Positions 14,495 through 21,699 of a DNA stretch of 21,699 bases are shown here, piece by piece; the stretch's first letter is position 1; every line of letters starts with the position of its first letter. The position numbers were made by a program, and so were the translations under genes. The DNA is taken from the NCBI GenBank assembly GCA_964582875.1, contig CAZOTZ010000022.1, positions 1-21,699 of the forward strand, written 5' to 3'. Under the pieces are notes generated by a model. It worked only from the letters and a program-made list of their open reading frames with translations, did no database searches and was not told the origin of the DNA. This DNA is from JAADDV01 sp964582875 (lineage in GTDB: Bacteria > Aquificota > Aquificia > Aquificales > Hydrogenothermaceae).

Positions 14495-15508
14495 ATAAAA
14501 CTACTGAACATCGTTAAGATAGTTCCTGTAGAAGATACGTTTTTTATTATAGAAACTGTACCAGAAAATATAAAACTCAATGTCAATCTTGTTAGATTAA
14601 ACTACATGGAAAAGTCTCCTTTTAAGGAAGGAGATGTAATCTTTTATCAAGAAGGGAAAAATCTTTTCATATGGTTTACAAAGTACCCATTAACAGAAAA
14701 AAATAAGGTGTATATACCAGAAGCCTACCTTATTGTTAAAAACGCAAAGGAAAACAACAGCATAATCCTTATAGAAAAGGAAAAATCCTTCAGTATACTT
14801 GTTGTAAAAGAAGGGAACCTTGTATCCCAGATTACCTACAGAAAAAAACCTACAGATATAGATAACAGAATAGTTTTACTTGCAAAAGAGCATTCCTTAA
14901 AAGATTACAGAGTAATAAAAAATCCCTCCTACCCTCTGAAATGGGATTTAAGAGACATTATAAAGTTTTCAAATTTTGAGTTTTCAAGGGAAAATGTACT
15001 CCAGTGGCTACTGTCAAATATGGCAATCCCTTTATCAGTTTTCTTTATAGGCCTTTCTGCGTACAAAATACTGGATTACAGATACCTTAAAATGAAAAAA
15101 AGCTCTTTAGAGAACTACCTTATCCAGCTTAAGCAAGAAAACAGAGATATAAAAAAGAAAATAAGAATAGCCCAGGAGAAGAAAGAATTCTGGGAAAAAT
15201 TTATAAAAAAAGAGCTTAAGTACCCACCTGCTTATCCAGTTCTTGCTATTATCTCCAACATTATATATAAAAATGATGGTTTTATAGAATCAATTAACTA
15301 CTCAAAAGAAATGACAACAGCAATTGTTGGTCTTCCTAAAAAAAGAAAAAACATAATACAGGAATTCCTCAATACAGGGTTTTTTAGAGACGTAAAAATA
15401 GTTTCAGTTACAAGGGATAGACTTTCTAAAGATTACGAAATTCTCAACATGGAATTTTACATGAAAGAAATACAGGACATAAAGAGGAAAAAAGAAAATG
15501 AGCAATAA
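14495..15508 (+). CDS. gspL: type II secretion GspL-like inner-membrane protein, probable AUA start
   Basis: GspL recruits the GspE ATPase to the membrane and binds GspM. From the first ATG (14606) the protein has 300 residues. The open frame continues upstream for 37 codons with coding-like sequence (KLLNIVKIVPVEDTFFIIET) back to an ATA at 14495 with a good ribosome site, giving about 337 residues. Layout in that numbering: cytoplasmic domain to about 168, one membrane segment about 170-193 (NMAIPLSVFFIGLSAYKIL), a coiled coil about 195-225, then a small ferredoxin-like periplasmic domain (YPVLAIISNIIYKNDGFIESINYS). The cytoplasmic part is shorter than in proteobacterial GspL, and the periplasmic half resembles PilN as much as GspL. 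If the genome has a base error at 14497 (ATA for ATG) the start would be ordinary. It overlaps gspM by 11 bases. Confidence 0.82.
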   Translation: MKLLNIVKIVPVEDTFFIIETVPENIKLNVNLVRLNYMEKSPFKEGDVIFYQEGKNLFIWFTKYPLTEKNKVYIPEAYLIVKNAKENNSIILIEKEKSFSILVVKEGNLVSQITYRKKPTDIDNRIVLLAKEHSLKDYRVIKNPSYPLKWDLRDIIKFSNFEFSRENVLQWLLSNMAIPLSVFFIGLSAYKILDYRYLKMKKSSLENYLIQLKQENRDIKKKIRIAQEKKEFWEKFIKKELKYPPAYPVLAIISNIIYKNDGFIESINYSKEMTTAIVGLPKKRKNIIQEFLNTGFFRDVKIVSVTRDRLSKDYEILNMEFYMKEIQDIKRKKENEQ

Positions 15509-16049
15509 AAAGCTTCTGGTACTCCTCTTATCTGTAGCTTTTTACGTAATGTATGCTTCCTCTTATTCAGAAAAGATAGACACACTGAAAGAACAGATAC
15601 TATACCTGAATATGAAAATACAAAAAGAGGAAAGTATTAAAGCAAACAGAAAAAAAATTCTTTCTGAAATAGATAAAGTTCTAAAAGTAGCTGAAAAAAA
15701 TGAAAAGCTCCTTTACTCCCCTGACCAGAATAATTCAGAAATACAGGGAAGTATACAGATGTTCCTAAAAAAGACAGCATCTGATTCAATGGCTACCTTT
15801 ATAAATGCTGCATGGAACGAACCGTTAGAAGATGAAAAAGCTGGTTATGTATCTTTACCTATAACCGCAAGTATAAAAGGAACACCTGATGCAATGGCAT
15901 TCTTTCTCAAAAACCTGTATAAATCAGAAAAGCTACTGAACATAAAAACCTTAGATATAGGAAAAATAAGACCGATTTTTGTTTATTACTCAATAACTGT
16001 TGCTGGATATAAACCATTAAAGAAAGAGAAGAAACATGGGGAAAAATAA
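15498..16049 (+). CDS. gspM: type II secretion GspM/PilO-like inner-membrane protein
   Basis: A 183-residue bitopic protein: a short basic N-terminus, one membrane segment (about 5-21), a coiled coil (about 24-70) and a periplasmic domain with the PilO/GspM-like fold signature SIKGTPDAMAFFLKNLYKSEKLLNIKTLDI (written here as two adjoining pieces in the protein, about 127-155). It should pair with GspL in the platform. Assignment is by topology and position directly after gspL. GAGG precedes the ATG; it overlaps gspL by 11 and the next gene by 14 bases. Confidence 0.83.
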   Translation: MSNKKLLVLLLSVAFYVMYASSYSEKIDTLKEQILYLNMKIQKEESIKANRKKILSEIDKVLKVAEKNEKLLYSPDQNNSEIQGSIQMFLKKTASDSMATFINAAWNEPLEDEKAGYVSLPITASIKGTPDAMAFFLKNLYKSEKLLNIKTLDIGKIRPIFVYYSITVAGYKPLKKEKKHGEK

Positions 16050-16620
16050 AATACTTGTTTTACTGTCTGTACTTATAGTTGCAGTTTATATAACTGTAGA
16101 TTTTTTTATCCAAAACAAAAATCTAATGCCAGAGGAAAAGATAGAGTTTAAGCTAAAAAGCATTTCTATTCCTGATATAAAAAAGTATATATCAATAAAA
16201 GTTGATAACGATTACTTAGGGGAGTTTGAACTCTGGAGATACAGAAGACCTGAAGTTAAGAAAAAAGAGAAAAAAGAAGAAAGAAACTATGTGATTTATC
16301 AGGTTAGAAAAATAGGGAAAAGACAGGCTATTATAAATCCCCAGGACAGAAGGGATATATGGGAATTTTACGGGGTTTTCTTAGTAGGCAAAAAAAGATT
16401 TGCGATATTTTTCAACAAAAACCTGAGAGAACATAAATACAGAATAGTAACATCTGGAGATAGATTAACAGAAGACCTTATAATTGATAAAATAACTTCT
16501 AAAAAGATATTTGTTAAATTCCCTGTAAGAAAGAATAAGTACCAGACCCTTGAACTTAACGTTTTCTATGTTGATATAGAAAAATTCAAAAAGAAAATGG
16601 AAGAGGAGTCAAAAAAATGA
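16036..16620 (+). CDS. GspC/PilP-like bitopic protein linking platform to secretin
   Basis: A 194-residue protein with one N-terminal membrane segment (about 5-24), a charged linker (VKKKEKKEER near 75-84) and a periplasmic domain that reads like a GspC homology region: FYGVFLVGKKRFAIFF, then SGDRLTEDLIIDKITSKKIF and a final strand LELNVFYV. The pattern matches the HR domain of GspC and PilP (LxGxxx..AII...G..y.vGd.i....v..I....v.l). No PDZ or coiled-coil C-terminus is present. Its place between gspM and the secretin gene is that of pilP between pilO and pilQ. I infer that it contacts the secretin N0 domain. It could instead be an uncharacterised accessory protein. Confidence 0.68.
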   Translation: MGKNKILVLLSVLIVAVYITVDFFIQNKNLMPEEKIEFKLKSISIPDIKKYISIKVDNDYLGEFELWRYRRPEVKKKEKKEERNYVIYQVRKIGKRQAIINPQDRRDIWEFYGVFLVGKKRFAIFFNKNLREHKYRIVTSGDRLTEDLIIDKITSKKIFVKFPVRKNKYQTLELNVFYVDIEKFKKKMEEESKK

Positions 16621-18791
16621 AAAATATGAAGAAGGGAACAATCCTTATAGTTTTATTTGCCTTTATGTGGAGCTGTACTCCTCCTAAATACGAGAGAAAA
16701 CCTCCTATATTTAAAGACCTCTATTCTGATATACAGAGTAAAAAACAGAAAAAAACAGGAGAAGAAGTTATAAAACTTGGAGAAAAGAAGAAAGTAGAAG
16801 AAAAAGCTAAAGTTGAAATAATAAAGATACCTAATCCTGTTAAGAAAGTTCAAACAAAACTGAAGTTTGTATCAAAAAAAGGAAAAATAAAGGAACAGAT
16901 AATAAAACTACCTACACAGGGAGATGTACAGATATCTGTTGAAGAAATACCAGTATACGATTTTATAAATCTTGTTTTCGGAAAAATCTTAGGTGTGAAC
17001 TACATAATATCCCCAGAAATACAAAAAATGCGTAAAAAGATAACAATAAACATGGTTGAACCTATGAAACCGAAAGATTTCCTGTTTTTTGTTATAGACC
17101 TGTTGAAAAAATATGACATAGAGGTTACATACCAGAATGATATTTTTAATATAGGAAAAACAAAAAAGATAGTCAGGAGTGTTTACTCAGACAAAATAGT
17201 TATAGGAAGGAATCTGATGAACATTCCTGATGATGAGATTATTACAGATATAGTTCCTACGTACTACGTCCGTGCAAGGTCTATAATGGGAACCCTTACC
17301 CAGTTTATAACTGCAGATATGAACGTTATGATGACAACCCTCAGTTATACAAATGCAGTAATGTTTTCAGGGGAAGCAGGAAAAATAAAGAAAATAATAA
17401 AAATTCTTAATGTCCTTGACAGACCATATTTTGGAGGAAAACAGATATACCTTGCAAAACTCCAGTACGTTACTGCAAATGAGTTTAAAAACAGTATACA
17501 GAACATTCTAAAAAATCTTGGTATTCCAATAGCTACAAGTGTATCTGATATAGGTATTTTACTTGTTCCCATTGAAAAGATGAACGCTTTAATGATTGTT
17601 TCCCCAAGGGAAGACTGGATTAAAACAATAAGATTCTGGCAAGAAAAGATAGATACTATAGAGTCTTTAGGAGAAGAAATCAGACTGTTTACCTATAAAA
17701 CAAAAAACAGGTCTGCTGATGAAGTAAGTAAAATACTAAAAGACCTTATAGGTAGAGTAAGTGTAGTCTCAGGTGAAAACAGAACAAAAACTGCTGCTAC
17801 AGAAGGAAAAAAACAGAAAAGAAGAGGAAAAATAGAAAAAGCAAAAAAAGCAAGTATCCCATCTTTTAAAAACTTCAATGTGGTTGTAGACAAAGAAAGA
17901 AACACGCTAATAATATCTGCATACCCTTCTGACTGGAAGAAAATAAAACAGCTCCTTGAAAAAATAGATACCCCTCCAAAACAGATACTTGTAGAAGTTA
18001 CAATTGCAGAGTTAACCCTCTCAGACGAACTAAAGTACGGTCTTGAATGGTATCTAAAACATACAAACAGCAGGTATTTTGGAACACTTAATATCCTTGC
18101 TGGAAGTGGTAGTGCAGGGGCAGCAGGTCTTTTATACACATTTACCGGTACAAAAGGAAGATTTCAAGCTATACTAAGTGCATTTGCAAGTAAAAACCTT
18201 GTTAACATAATATCAACACCACATATAGTTGTGTTAGATGGAAAATCTGCTTCTATAAATGTTGGTACACAGGTACCTGTTGTAACAAGTGAATCTACTT
18301 CTGCTGATTTAGCAACAGGAAACCAGCCAAGTATTTTGAGAAATATCCAGTACCGTTCAACAGGTGTAAACCTGAGTATAACTCCTACTGTTACTTCAGA
18401 AGGAAAACTTAGAATAAAGATAAACCAGTCTTTAAGTGAAGTTCAGGGGTATGCCCCTGGATTAAACTCTCCTGTTATACTTAACAGGTCAATATCAACA
18501 GAAGTTACTTTAAAATCCGGTGAAACAGTTCTCCTTGGAGGTCTTATAAGTGAATCAGAAGGAGGAGGAACAAATAAGGTTCCTTTCCTTGGGGACATCC
18601 CTGTATTTGGAAACATATTCAAAATAAAATCCCACGAGAAAAAGAAAACAGAGCTTATAGTAGAAGTAACACCTTATATCCTAAATGACTCTGATGAGCT
18701 TGAAGAACTAACAAAAGAGTTTGTAAACTCAACTTCCATATTTGAAAAGTACAACGACAAAAACTTAGGTGTGATGGGAATAGTCAAATAA
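16617..18791 (+). CDS. gspD: type II secretion outer-membrane secretin GspD, putative lipoprotein
   Basis: This 724-residue protein forms the outer-membrane channel. The N-terminus is a signal ending FMWSC with Cys20 as a possible lipidation site. A Lys-rich linker (about 35-95) leads to an N0 domain (about 100-185, VEEIPVYDFINLVFGKILG), N1 (about 210-270), N2 (about 275-350) and N3 (about 355-450). N3 contains a basic insert (about 388-412). The secretin domain (about 455-690) has ILVEVTIAELTLSDELKYGLEW, the central STPHIVVLDGKSASINVGTQVP segment, TLKSGETVLLGGLI and the signature VPFLGDIPVFGNIF (655-668). No long S-domain for a pilotin follows. The start overlaps the upstream stop (ATGA); ATG at 16626 is an alternative. 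It is the last gene of the operon. Confidence 0.96.
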   Translation: MKNMKKGTILIVLFAFMWSCTPPKYERKPPIFKDLYSDIQSKKQKKTGEEVIKLGEKKKVEEKAKVEIIKIPNPVKKVQTKLKFVSKKGKIKEQIIKLPTQGDVQISVEEIPVYDFINLVFGKILGVNYIISPEIQKMRKKITINMVEPMKPKDFLFFVIDLLKKYDIEVTYQNDIFNIGKTKKIVRSVYSDKIVIGRNLMNIPDDEIITDIVPTYYVRARSIMGTLTQFITADMNVMMTTLSYTNAVMFSGEAGKIKKIIKILNVLDRPYFGGKQIYLAKLQYVTANEFKNSIQNILKNLGIPIATSVSDIGILLVPIEKMNALMIVSPREDWIKTIRFWQEKIDTIESLGEEIRLFTYKTKNRSADEVSKILKDLIGRVSVVSGENRTKTAATEGKKQKRRGKIEKAKKASIPSFKNFNVVVDKERNTLIISAYPSDWKKIKQLLEKIDTPPKQILVEVTIAELTLSDELKYGLEWYLKHTNSRYFGTLNILAGSGSAGAAGLLYTFTGTKGRFQAILSAFASKNLVNIISTPHIVVLDGKSASINVGTQVPVVTSESTSADLATGNQPSILRNIQYRSTGVNLSITPTVTSEGKLRIKINQSLSEVQGYAPGLNSPVILNRSISTEVTLKSGETVLLGGLISESEGGGTNKVPFLGDIPVFGNIFKIKSHEKKKTELIVEVTPYILNDSDELEELTKEFVNSTSIFEKYNDKNLGVMGIVK

Positions 18792-18793
18792 CA

Positions 18794-19639
18794 TCACGAT
18801 AGGAAATCTTTCAGATGTCTTTTCATAGCAAGGGCTCTGAGTTTTTTCAGGGCTCTTTGTTCTATCTGTCTCACCCTTTCCCTTGATATTCCCAGTATCT
18901 CACCAACCTCAGTTAAGGTTTTTGGTTCTTCTCCATTAAGCCCAAATCTATGTTCTATTATAGTTTTTTCCCTTTCATCTAAAACATTGAGAAGACTGTT
19001 TAACTCTTTATGGAGAGACTCCTCTACTACCTCTTTTTCAACATCTTCTGTTCCTTTTTTAGACATCAGGTCAAGGAGTGTCAGGTCATCTCCCTCTTCA
19101 CCTAAAGGTTTATCAAGGGATATAGGCATTCTAACAACCTGGAGGGCATTTCTTACTTTTTTAGGAGAAGCATCTACCTCTTTTGCAATTTCCTCAATTG
19201 TAGGTTCTCTTTTTAACTCTTCTTTAAGCCTTTCATAAGTTTCCTTTACTTTACTTATAAAGAGGGATTCTTTTACAGGTATCCTTACAGCTCCTGTTTG
19301 CTGAAAGATTGTTTGCATTATAGCCTGTCTAATCCACCATACCGCGTAAGATATAAACTTAACTTCCCTGTCCGGGTCAAATCTTTTTGCAGCCTCTATA
19401 AGCCCAAGATTTCCAGCAGCTATCAGGTCTGTTAAAGGAACTCCCCATCCTAAAAAGTTTTTAGCAACGTTTATAACAAACCTTAAGTTTCCTTCAACGA
19501 GCTTTTTAAGAGCCTCTTTATCCCCCTTTTTTGCTTTTATAGCAAGTTCTTTTTCTTCTTCAGGGGTTAAAAGAGGGTGTTCTGCCATTCTCTGTATATA
19601 TAGATTTAATGTTGTTTGTTCTTTATTTGTGTTTGCCAT
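18794..19639 (-). CDS. group-2 sigma-70 RNA polymerase sigma factor (RpoD/RpoS type)
   Basis: A 281-residue sigma factor without region 1.1. Region 1.2 is LNLYIQRMAEHPLLTPEEE. Region 2 runs from NLRFVINVAKNFLG through LIAAGNLGLIEAAKRFD to YAVWWIRQAIMQTI, so the core-binding and -10 reading residues are those of primary-type factors. Region 3 starts at RIPVKESLFISKV. Region 4 ends with the helix-turn-helix LTEVGEILGISRERVRQIEQRALKKLR, which should read TTGACA-like -35 boxes. The length excludes the usual primary RpoD of Aquificota, so this is an alternative, stationary-phase-like factor; the RpoS name is possible but not proved. The start is the ATG at 19639 because GAGGGG lies 7 bases upstream; an in-frame TTG at 19654 sits before that site. 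It lies downstream of aspS and its stop faces the gspD stop. Confidence 0.92.
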   Translation of the reverse strand: MANTNKEQTTLNLYIQRMAEHPLLTPEEEKELAIKAKKGDKEALKKLVEGNLRFVINVAKNFLGWGVPLTDLIAAGNLGLIEAAKRFDPDREVKFISYAVWWIRQAIMQTIFQQTGAVRIPVKESLFISKVKETYERLKEELKREPTIEEIAKEVDASPKKVRNALQVVRMPISLDKPLGEEGDDLTLLDLMSKKGTEDVEKEVVEESLHKELNSLLNVLDEREKTIIEHRFGLNGEEPKTLTEVGEILGISRERVRQIEQRALKKLRALAMKRHLKDFLS

Positions 19640-19646
19640 TTTGTAT

Positions 19647-19652
19647 CCCCTC
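19647..19652 (-). promoter_or_regulatory. ribosome binding site deciding the sigma factor start
   Basis: GAGGGG on the minus strand lies 7 bases before ATG at 19639. The in-frame TTG at 19654 would be upstream of the site, so the shorter protein is favoured. Confidence 0.65.
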
Positions 19653-19666
19653 AAAAAAAGTTAGCA

Positions 19667-19685
19667 ATAAATAATAATCATTATC
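19667..19685. promoter_or_regulatory. Fur-box-like inverted repeat in the sigma factor leader
   Basis: The bases ATAAATAATAATCATTATC match 15 of 19 positions of the classical Fur consensus GATAATGATAATCATTATC, with the right half perfect. It lies about 28-46 bases before the sigma factor start. The region is very AT-rich, so chance agreement is a real possibility. Confidence 0.25.
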
Positions 19686-19758
19686 AATACTATAGCTATG
19701 ATTTAAATCAATACCTATAAGTTAAGATTAGACGTGAGATGTGAAATTTCAAGGAAAG

Positions 19759-19781
19759 GGAAGAAGCTTTAAGCTTCTTCC
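19759..19781 (-). terminator. perfect 11-base inverted repeat over the aspS stop codon
   Basis: GGAAGAAGCTT and its exact reverse complement are separated by one base, and the aspS TAA (19769-19771) lies at the centre. As RNA the stem would open to about 8-9 pairs with a small loop. Downstream on the minus strand the sequence is pyrimidine-rich (CCCTTTCCTT) but has no proper U run, so it may be a weak terminator or an RNA-end stabilising hairpin between aspS and the sigma gene. Confidence 0.4.
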
Positions 19782-21586
19782 GTCTGAGGAATTTCTACAT
19801 CTATTCCAAGTTCTTCAAGTTGTTGTTCTGCAACATAGTCAGGAGCTTCAGTTAAAGGACAGTTTCCTTTTTGTGTTTTAGGGAATGCTATTACATCTCT
19901 TATACTTTCTGAACCAGTTAAAATAGCAAGAATTCTATCTAAACCAAAAGCAAGTCCCCCATGTGGAGGAGCTCCATATTTTAAAGCATTTATCAGAAAT
20001 CCAAACTTCTCATGGGCTTCTTCATCGGATATTCCAAGAACTTTGAAAACCTTTTCCTGAAGCTCACTTGTATGTATACGGATAGAACCTCCTCCTATCT
20101 CTTCTCCATTAAGAACAAGGTCGTAAGCTCTTGCCTTAATAGATGTGGCTATTTCCCTATCTTCTAAAGCTTTATCAAGTTTTGGTATATCCTCTTCCCT
20201 TGGGCTTGTGAATGGGTGGTGAAGGGCAACAAACCTTCCTTCTTCTTCATCCCACTCAAGGAGAGGAAAATCCACAATCCATATAAAGTCCCATCTTCCT
20301 TCAGGTATTATATTGAGTTTATCTGCTAAATGTTTCCTTAGAAATCCTAAAACTCTATGTGTTGTTTCATATTCATCTGCTATAAATACAAGTAGGTCTC
20401 CTTTTTCACCTTCCATTTTATCTAAGATTTTCTGTTTTTCTTCATCAGAGAAAAACTTGGCTATTGGAGACTGCATACCTTCTTCTGTTAGTTTAATCCA
20501 TGCCATTCCTTTTGCACCAAACTTCTTAGCATATTCTGTCAGGTCATCTATCTCTTTTCTTGAGAAAGAAGCACCACCTTTTACATTTATTCCTTTTACT
20601 ATTCCCCCTTTCTCTACTGTGTCTCTGAATACTTTAAACTCTACAGTTTTAGCAATGTCTGATATATCTTTAAGCTCCAATCCATACCTTAAATCAGGTT
20701 TATCAGAACCGTATCTTTCAATAGCTTCTTTGTAGGTCATTCTTCTAAATGGGAGTTTTAATTCTATTCCCATAACTTTTTTAAATATGTAATGTACAAG
20801 TCCTTCTGAGATAGTCATTACATCTTCTTCTGAAACAAAGGACATCTCAAAGTCTATCTGTGTAAACTCCGGCTGTCTGTCTTTTCTAAGGTCTTCATCT
20901 CTAAAACATTTAACAATCTGGAAATATCTTTCTATGCCACCTACCATAAGAATTTGTTTAAAAAGCTGTGGAGACTGGGGAAGTGCATAAAACTTTCCTT
21001 TTTCAAGCCTTGAAGGAACTAAAAAGTCCCTTGCACCTTCCGGGGTAGACTTTGTAAGCATAGGAGTTTCTACTTCTAAAAATCCATGTCCTGCAAGATA
21101 CTCCCTTACAGCCTGGTAAACTTCATGTCTCAGTAAAAGATTTTTAAACATAGGATTTCTTCTAATATCAAGGTATCTGTACTTGAGCCTTACTTCTTCT
21201 GATGCGTTTATTTTGTCTTCTATAGGGAAAGGTAAAACATCACATGTGTTAAGGATTTTTAGCTCTTCAACAGCTACCTCTATTGTTCCTGTTTTAAGTT
21301 TTGGGTTTTCTGTTCCTGCTGGTCTCCTCTGAACTCTTCCCCTAACTCCTATTACGTACTCTGTTCTTACTTTTTTTGCCTTTTCATATGCTTCTTTTGG
21401 ACTTTTTGATGGGTCTATTACAACCTGAACTATCCCTTCCCTATCCCTGAGATTTATAAAAATAACTCCTCCATGGTCTCTTACACTTGAAGCCCAACCT
21501 AATAGTCTGACTTCATCTCCTATATTGTTCTCAGTTAACTCCCCACAGTAGTAATCTCTTTTAAAATCCCCTAAACTTTCTATCAT
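19769..21586 (-). CDS. aspS: aspartyl-tRNA synthetase (bacterial type, probably non-discriminating)
   Basis: This class II synthetase charges tRNA(Asp), and probably also tRNA(Asn), with aspartate in the cytoplasm. The 605 residues match the bacterial type. An OB-fold anticodon domain (about 15-105) contains VRDHGGVIFINLRDREG. The catalytic core begins LKYRYLDIRR (134-143) and TPMLTKSTPEGARDFLVPSR, with motif 2 as FRDEDLRKDRQPEFTQIDFE (228-247). The bacterial insertion (GAD) domain spans about 300-410, and motif 3 is GLAFGLDRI close to the C-terminus. His38 in RDHGG is the residue seen in non-discriminating bacterial AspRS, where discriminating enzymes such as that of E. coli have RDLGS; this fits Aquificota that lack AsnRS and use GatCAB. 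AGGAGAGG lies 6 bases before the ATG. Confidence 0.96.
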   Translation of the reverse strand: MIESLGDFKRDYYCGELTENNIGDEVRLLGWASSVRDHGGVIFINLRDREGIVQVVIDPSKSPKEAYEKAKKVRTEYVIGVRGRVQRRPAGTENPKLKTGTIEVAVEELKILNTCDVLPFPIEDKINASEEVRLKYRYLDIRRNPMFKNLLLRHEVYQAVREYLAGHGFLEVETPMLTKSTPEGARDFLVPSRLEKGKFYALPQSPQLFKQILMVGGIERYFQIVKCFRDEDLRKDRQPEFTQIDFEMSFVSEEDVMTISEGLVHYIFKKVMGIELKLPFRRMTYKEAIERYGSDKPDLRYGLELKDISDIAKTVEFKVFRDTVEKGGIVKGINVKGGASFSRKEIDDLTEYAKKFGAKGMAWIKLTEEGMQSPIAKFFSDEEKQKILDKMEGEKGDLLVFIADEYETTHRVLGFLRKHLADKLNIIPEGRWDFIWIVDFPLLEWDEEEGRFVALHHPFTSPREEDIPKLDKALEDREIATSIKARAYDLVLNGEEIGGGSIRIHTSELQEKVFKVLGISDEEAHEKFGFLINALKYGAPPHGGLAFGLDRILAILTGSESIRDVIAFPKTQKGNCPLTEAPDYVAEQQLEELGIDVEIPQTEEA

Positions 21587-21592
21587 CTAAAA

Positions 21593-21600
21593 CCTCTCCT
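21593..21600 (-). promoter_or_regulatory. aspS ribosome binding site
   Basis: AGGAGAGG on the minus strand, 6 bases before the aspS ATG at 21586; it supports this start over internal ATGs. Confidence 0.65.
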
Positions 21601-21623
21601 TCTTTATATTTTCTGAAACTAAT

Positions 21624-21629
21624 ATTATA
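21624..21629 (-). promoter_or_regulatory. candidate -10 box of aspS
   Basis: TATAAT on the minus strand, 37 bases before the aspS ATG. No convincing -35 is seen 16-18 bases upstream. The remaining bases to the window end (21630-21699) are AT-rich and hold no gene I can support. Confidence 0.35.
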
Positions 21630-21699
21630 TCTATATTTTTATTCGCTTAATAGATAAACTGAAAGTCGGATTTTAACCCTTTTTAAAAGTTAAGCTTTT

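Noticed and set aside
17693..18139. Minus-strand open frame (148 codons) inside gspD
   Set aside because: Fully inside the N3 and secretin coding region, Ser/Phe-rich as antisense frames of Lys/Glu-rich genes are; no supporting signal.
1..21699. tRNA, rRNA, CRISPR array, insertion sequence or prophage
   Set aside because: No cloverleaf-like block, spaced direct repeats, transposase-like protein or terminal inverted repeats were noticed; the intein is the only mobile element.

Overview
The window is a gene-dense, AT-rich piece of a bacterial chromosome. Its proteins are rich in Lys, Glu and Ile, intergenic gaps are short and many genes overlap. The gene content fits a thermophilic Aquificota of the Hydrogenothermaceae type (Persephonella or Sulfurihydrogenibium relatives); that placement is inferred from composition and content, not from a search. 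No tRNA, rRNA, CRISPR array or insertion sequence was seen, and no stretch over 300 bases lacks a gene.

Layout, left to right. (1) 4-2062: a small putative lipoprotein, then pgpA (phospholipid synthesis) and purM (purine synthesis). (2) 2096-4174: an unusual fusion of a GH63-like glycosidase with a DUF547 domain that lacks its usual cysteines. (3) 4221-9029: a nucleotide-sugar dehydrogenase interrupted by a 464-residue intein placed exactly before the catalytic cysteine, followed by an STT3/PglB-type oligosaccharyltransferase whose WWD motif reads WWS. (4) 9085-18791: one tightly overlapping type II secretion operon in the order G-E-F-H-I-J-K-L-M-C-D, with a 64-residue pseudopilin, a gspL whose best start is AUA, a GspC-like gene just before the secretin, and a secretin with a lipoprotein signal. 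(5) 18794-21586, minus strand: aspS and then a group-2 sigma-70 factor, converging on gspD with two bases between the stop codons.

How they may work together: the dehydrogenase makes a UDP-uronic-acid-type sugar that could feed a surface glycan, and the oligosaccharyltransferase could transfer such a glycan to exported proteins. The secretion operon provides pseudopilus (G, H, I, J, K), ATPase (E), inner-membrane platform (F, L, M, C) and outer-membrane channel (D). The prepilin peptidase (GspO/PilD) that all the pseudopilins need is not in the window.

I did not find a wholly new system. The most notable items are the intein that splits an enzyme at its catalytic cysteine, the variant oligosaccharyltransferase, the non-AUG gspL start, the minimal pseudopilin and the glycosidase-DUF547 fusion.
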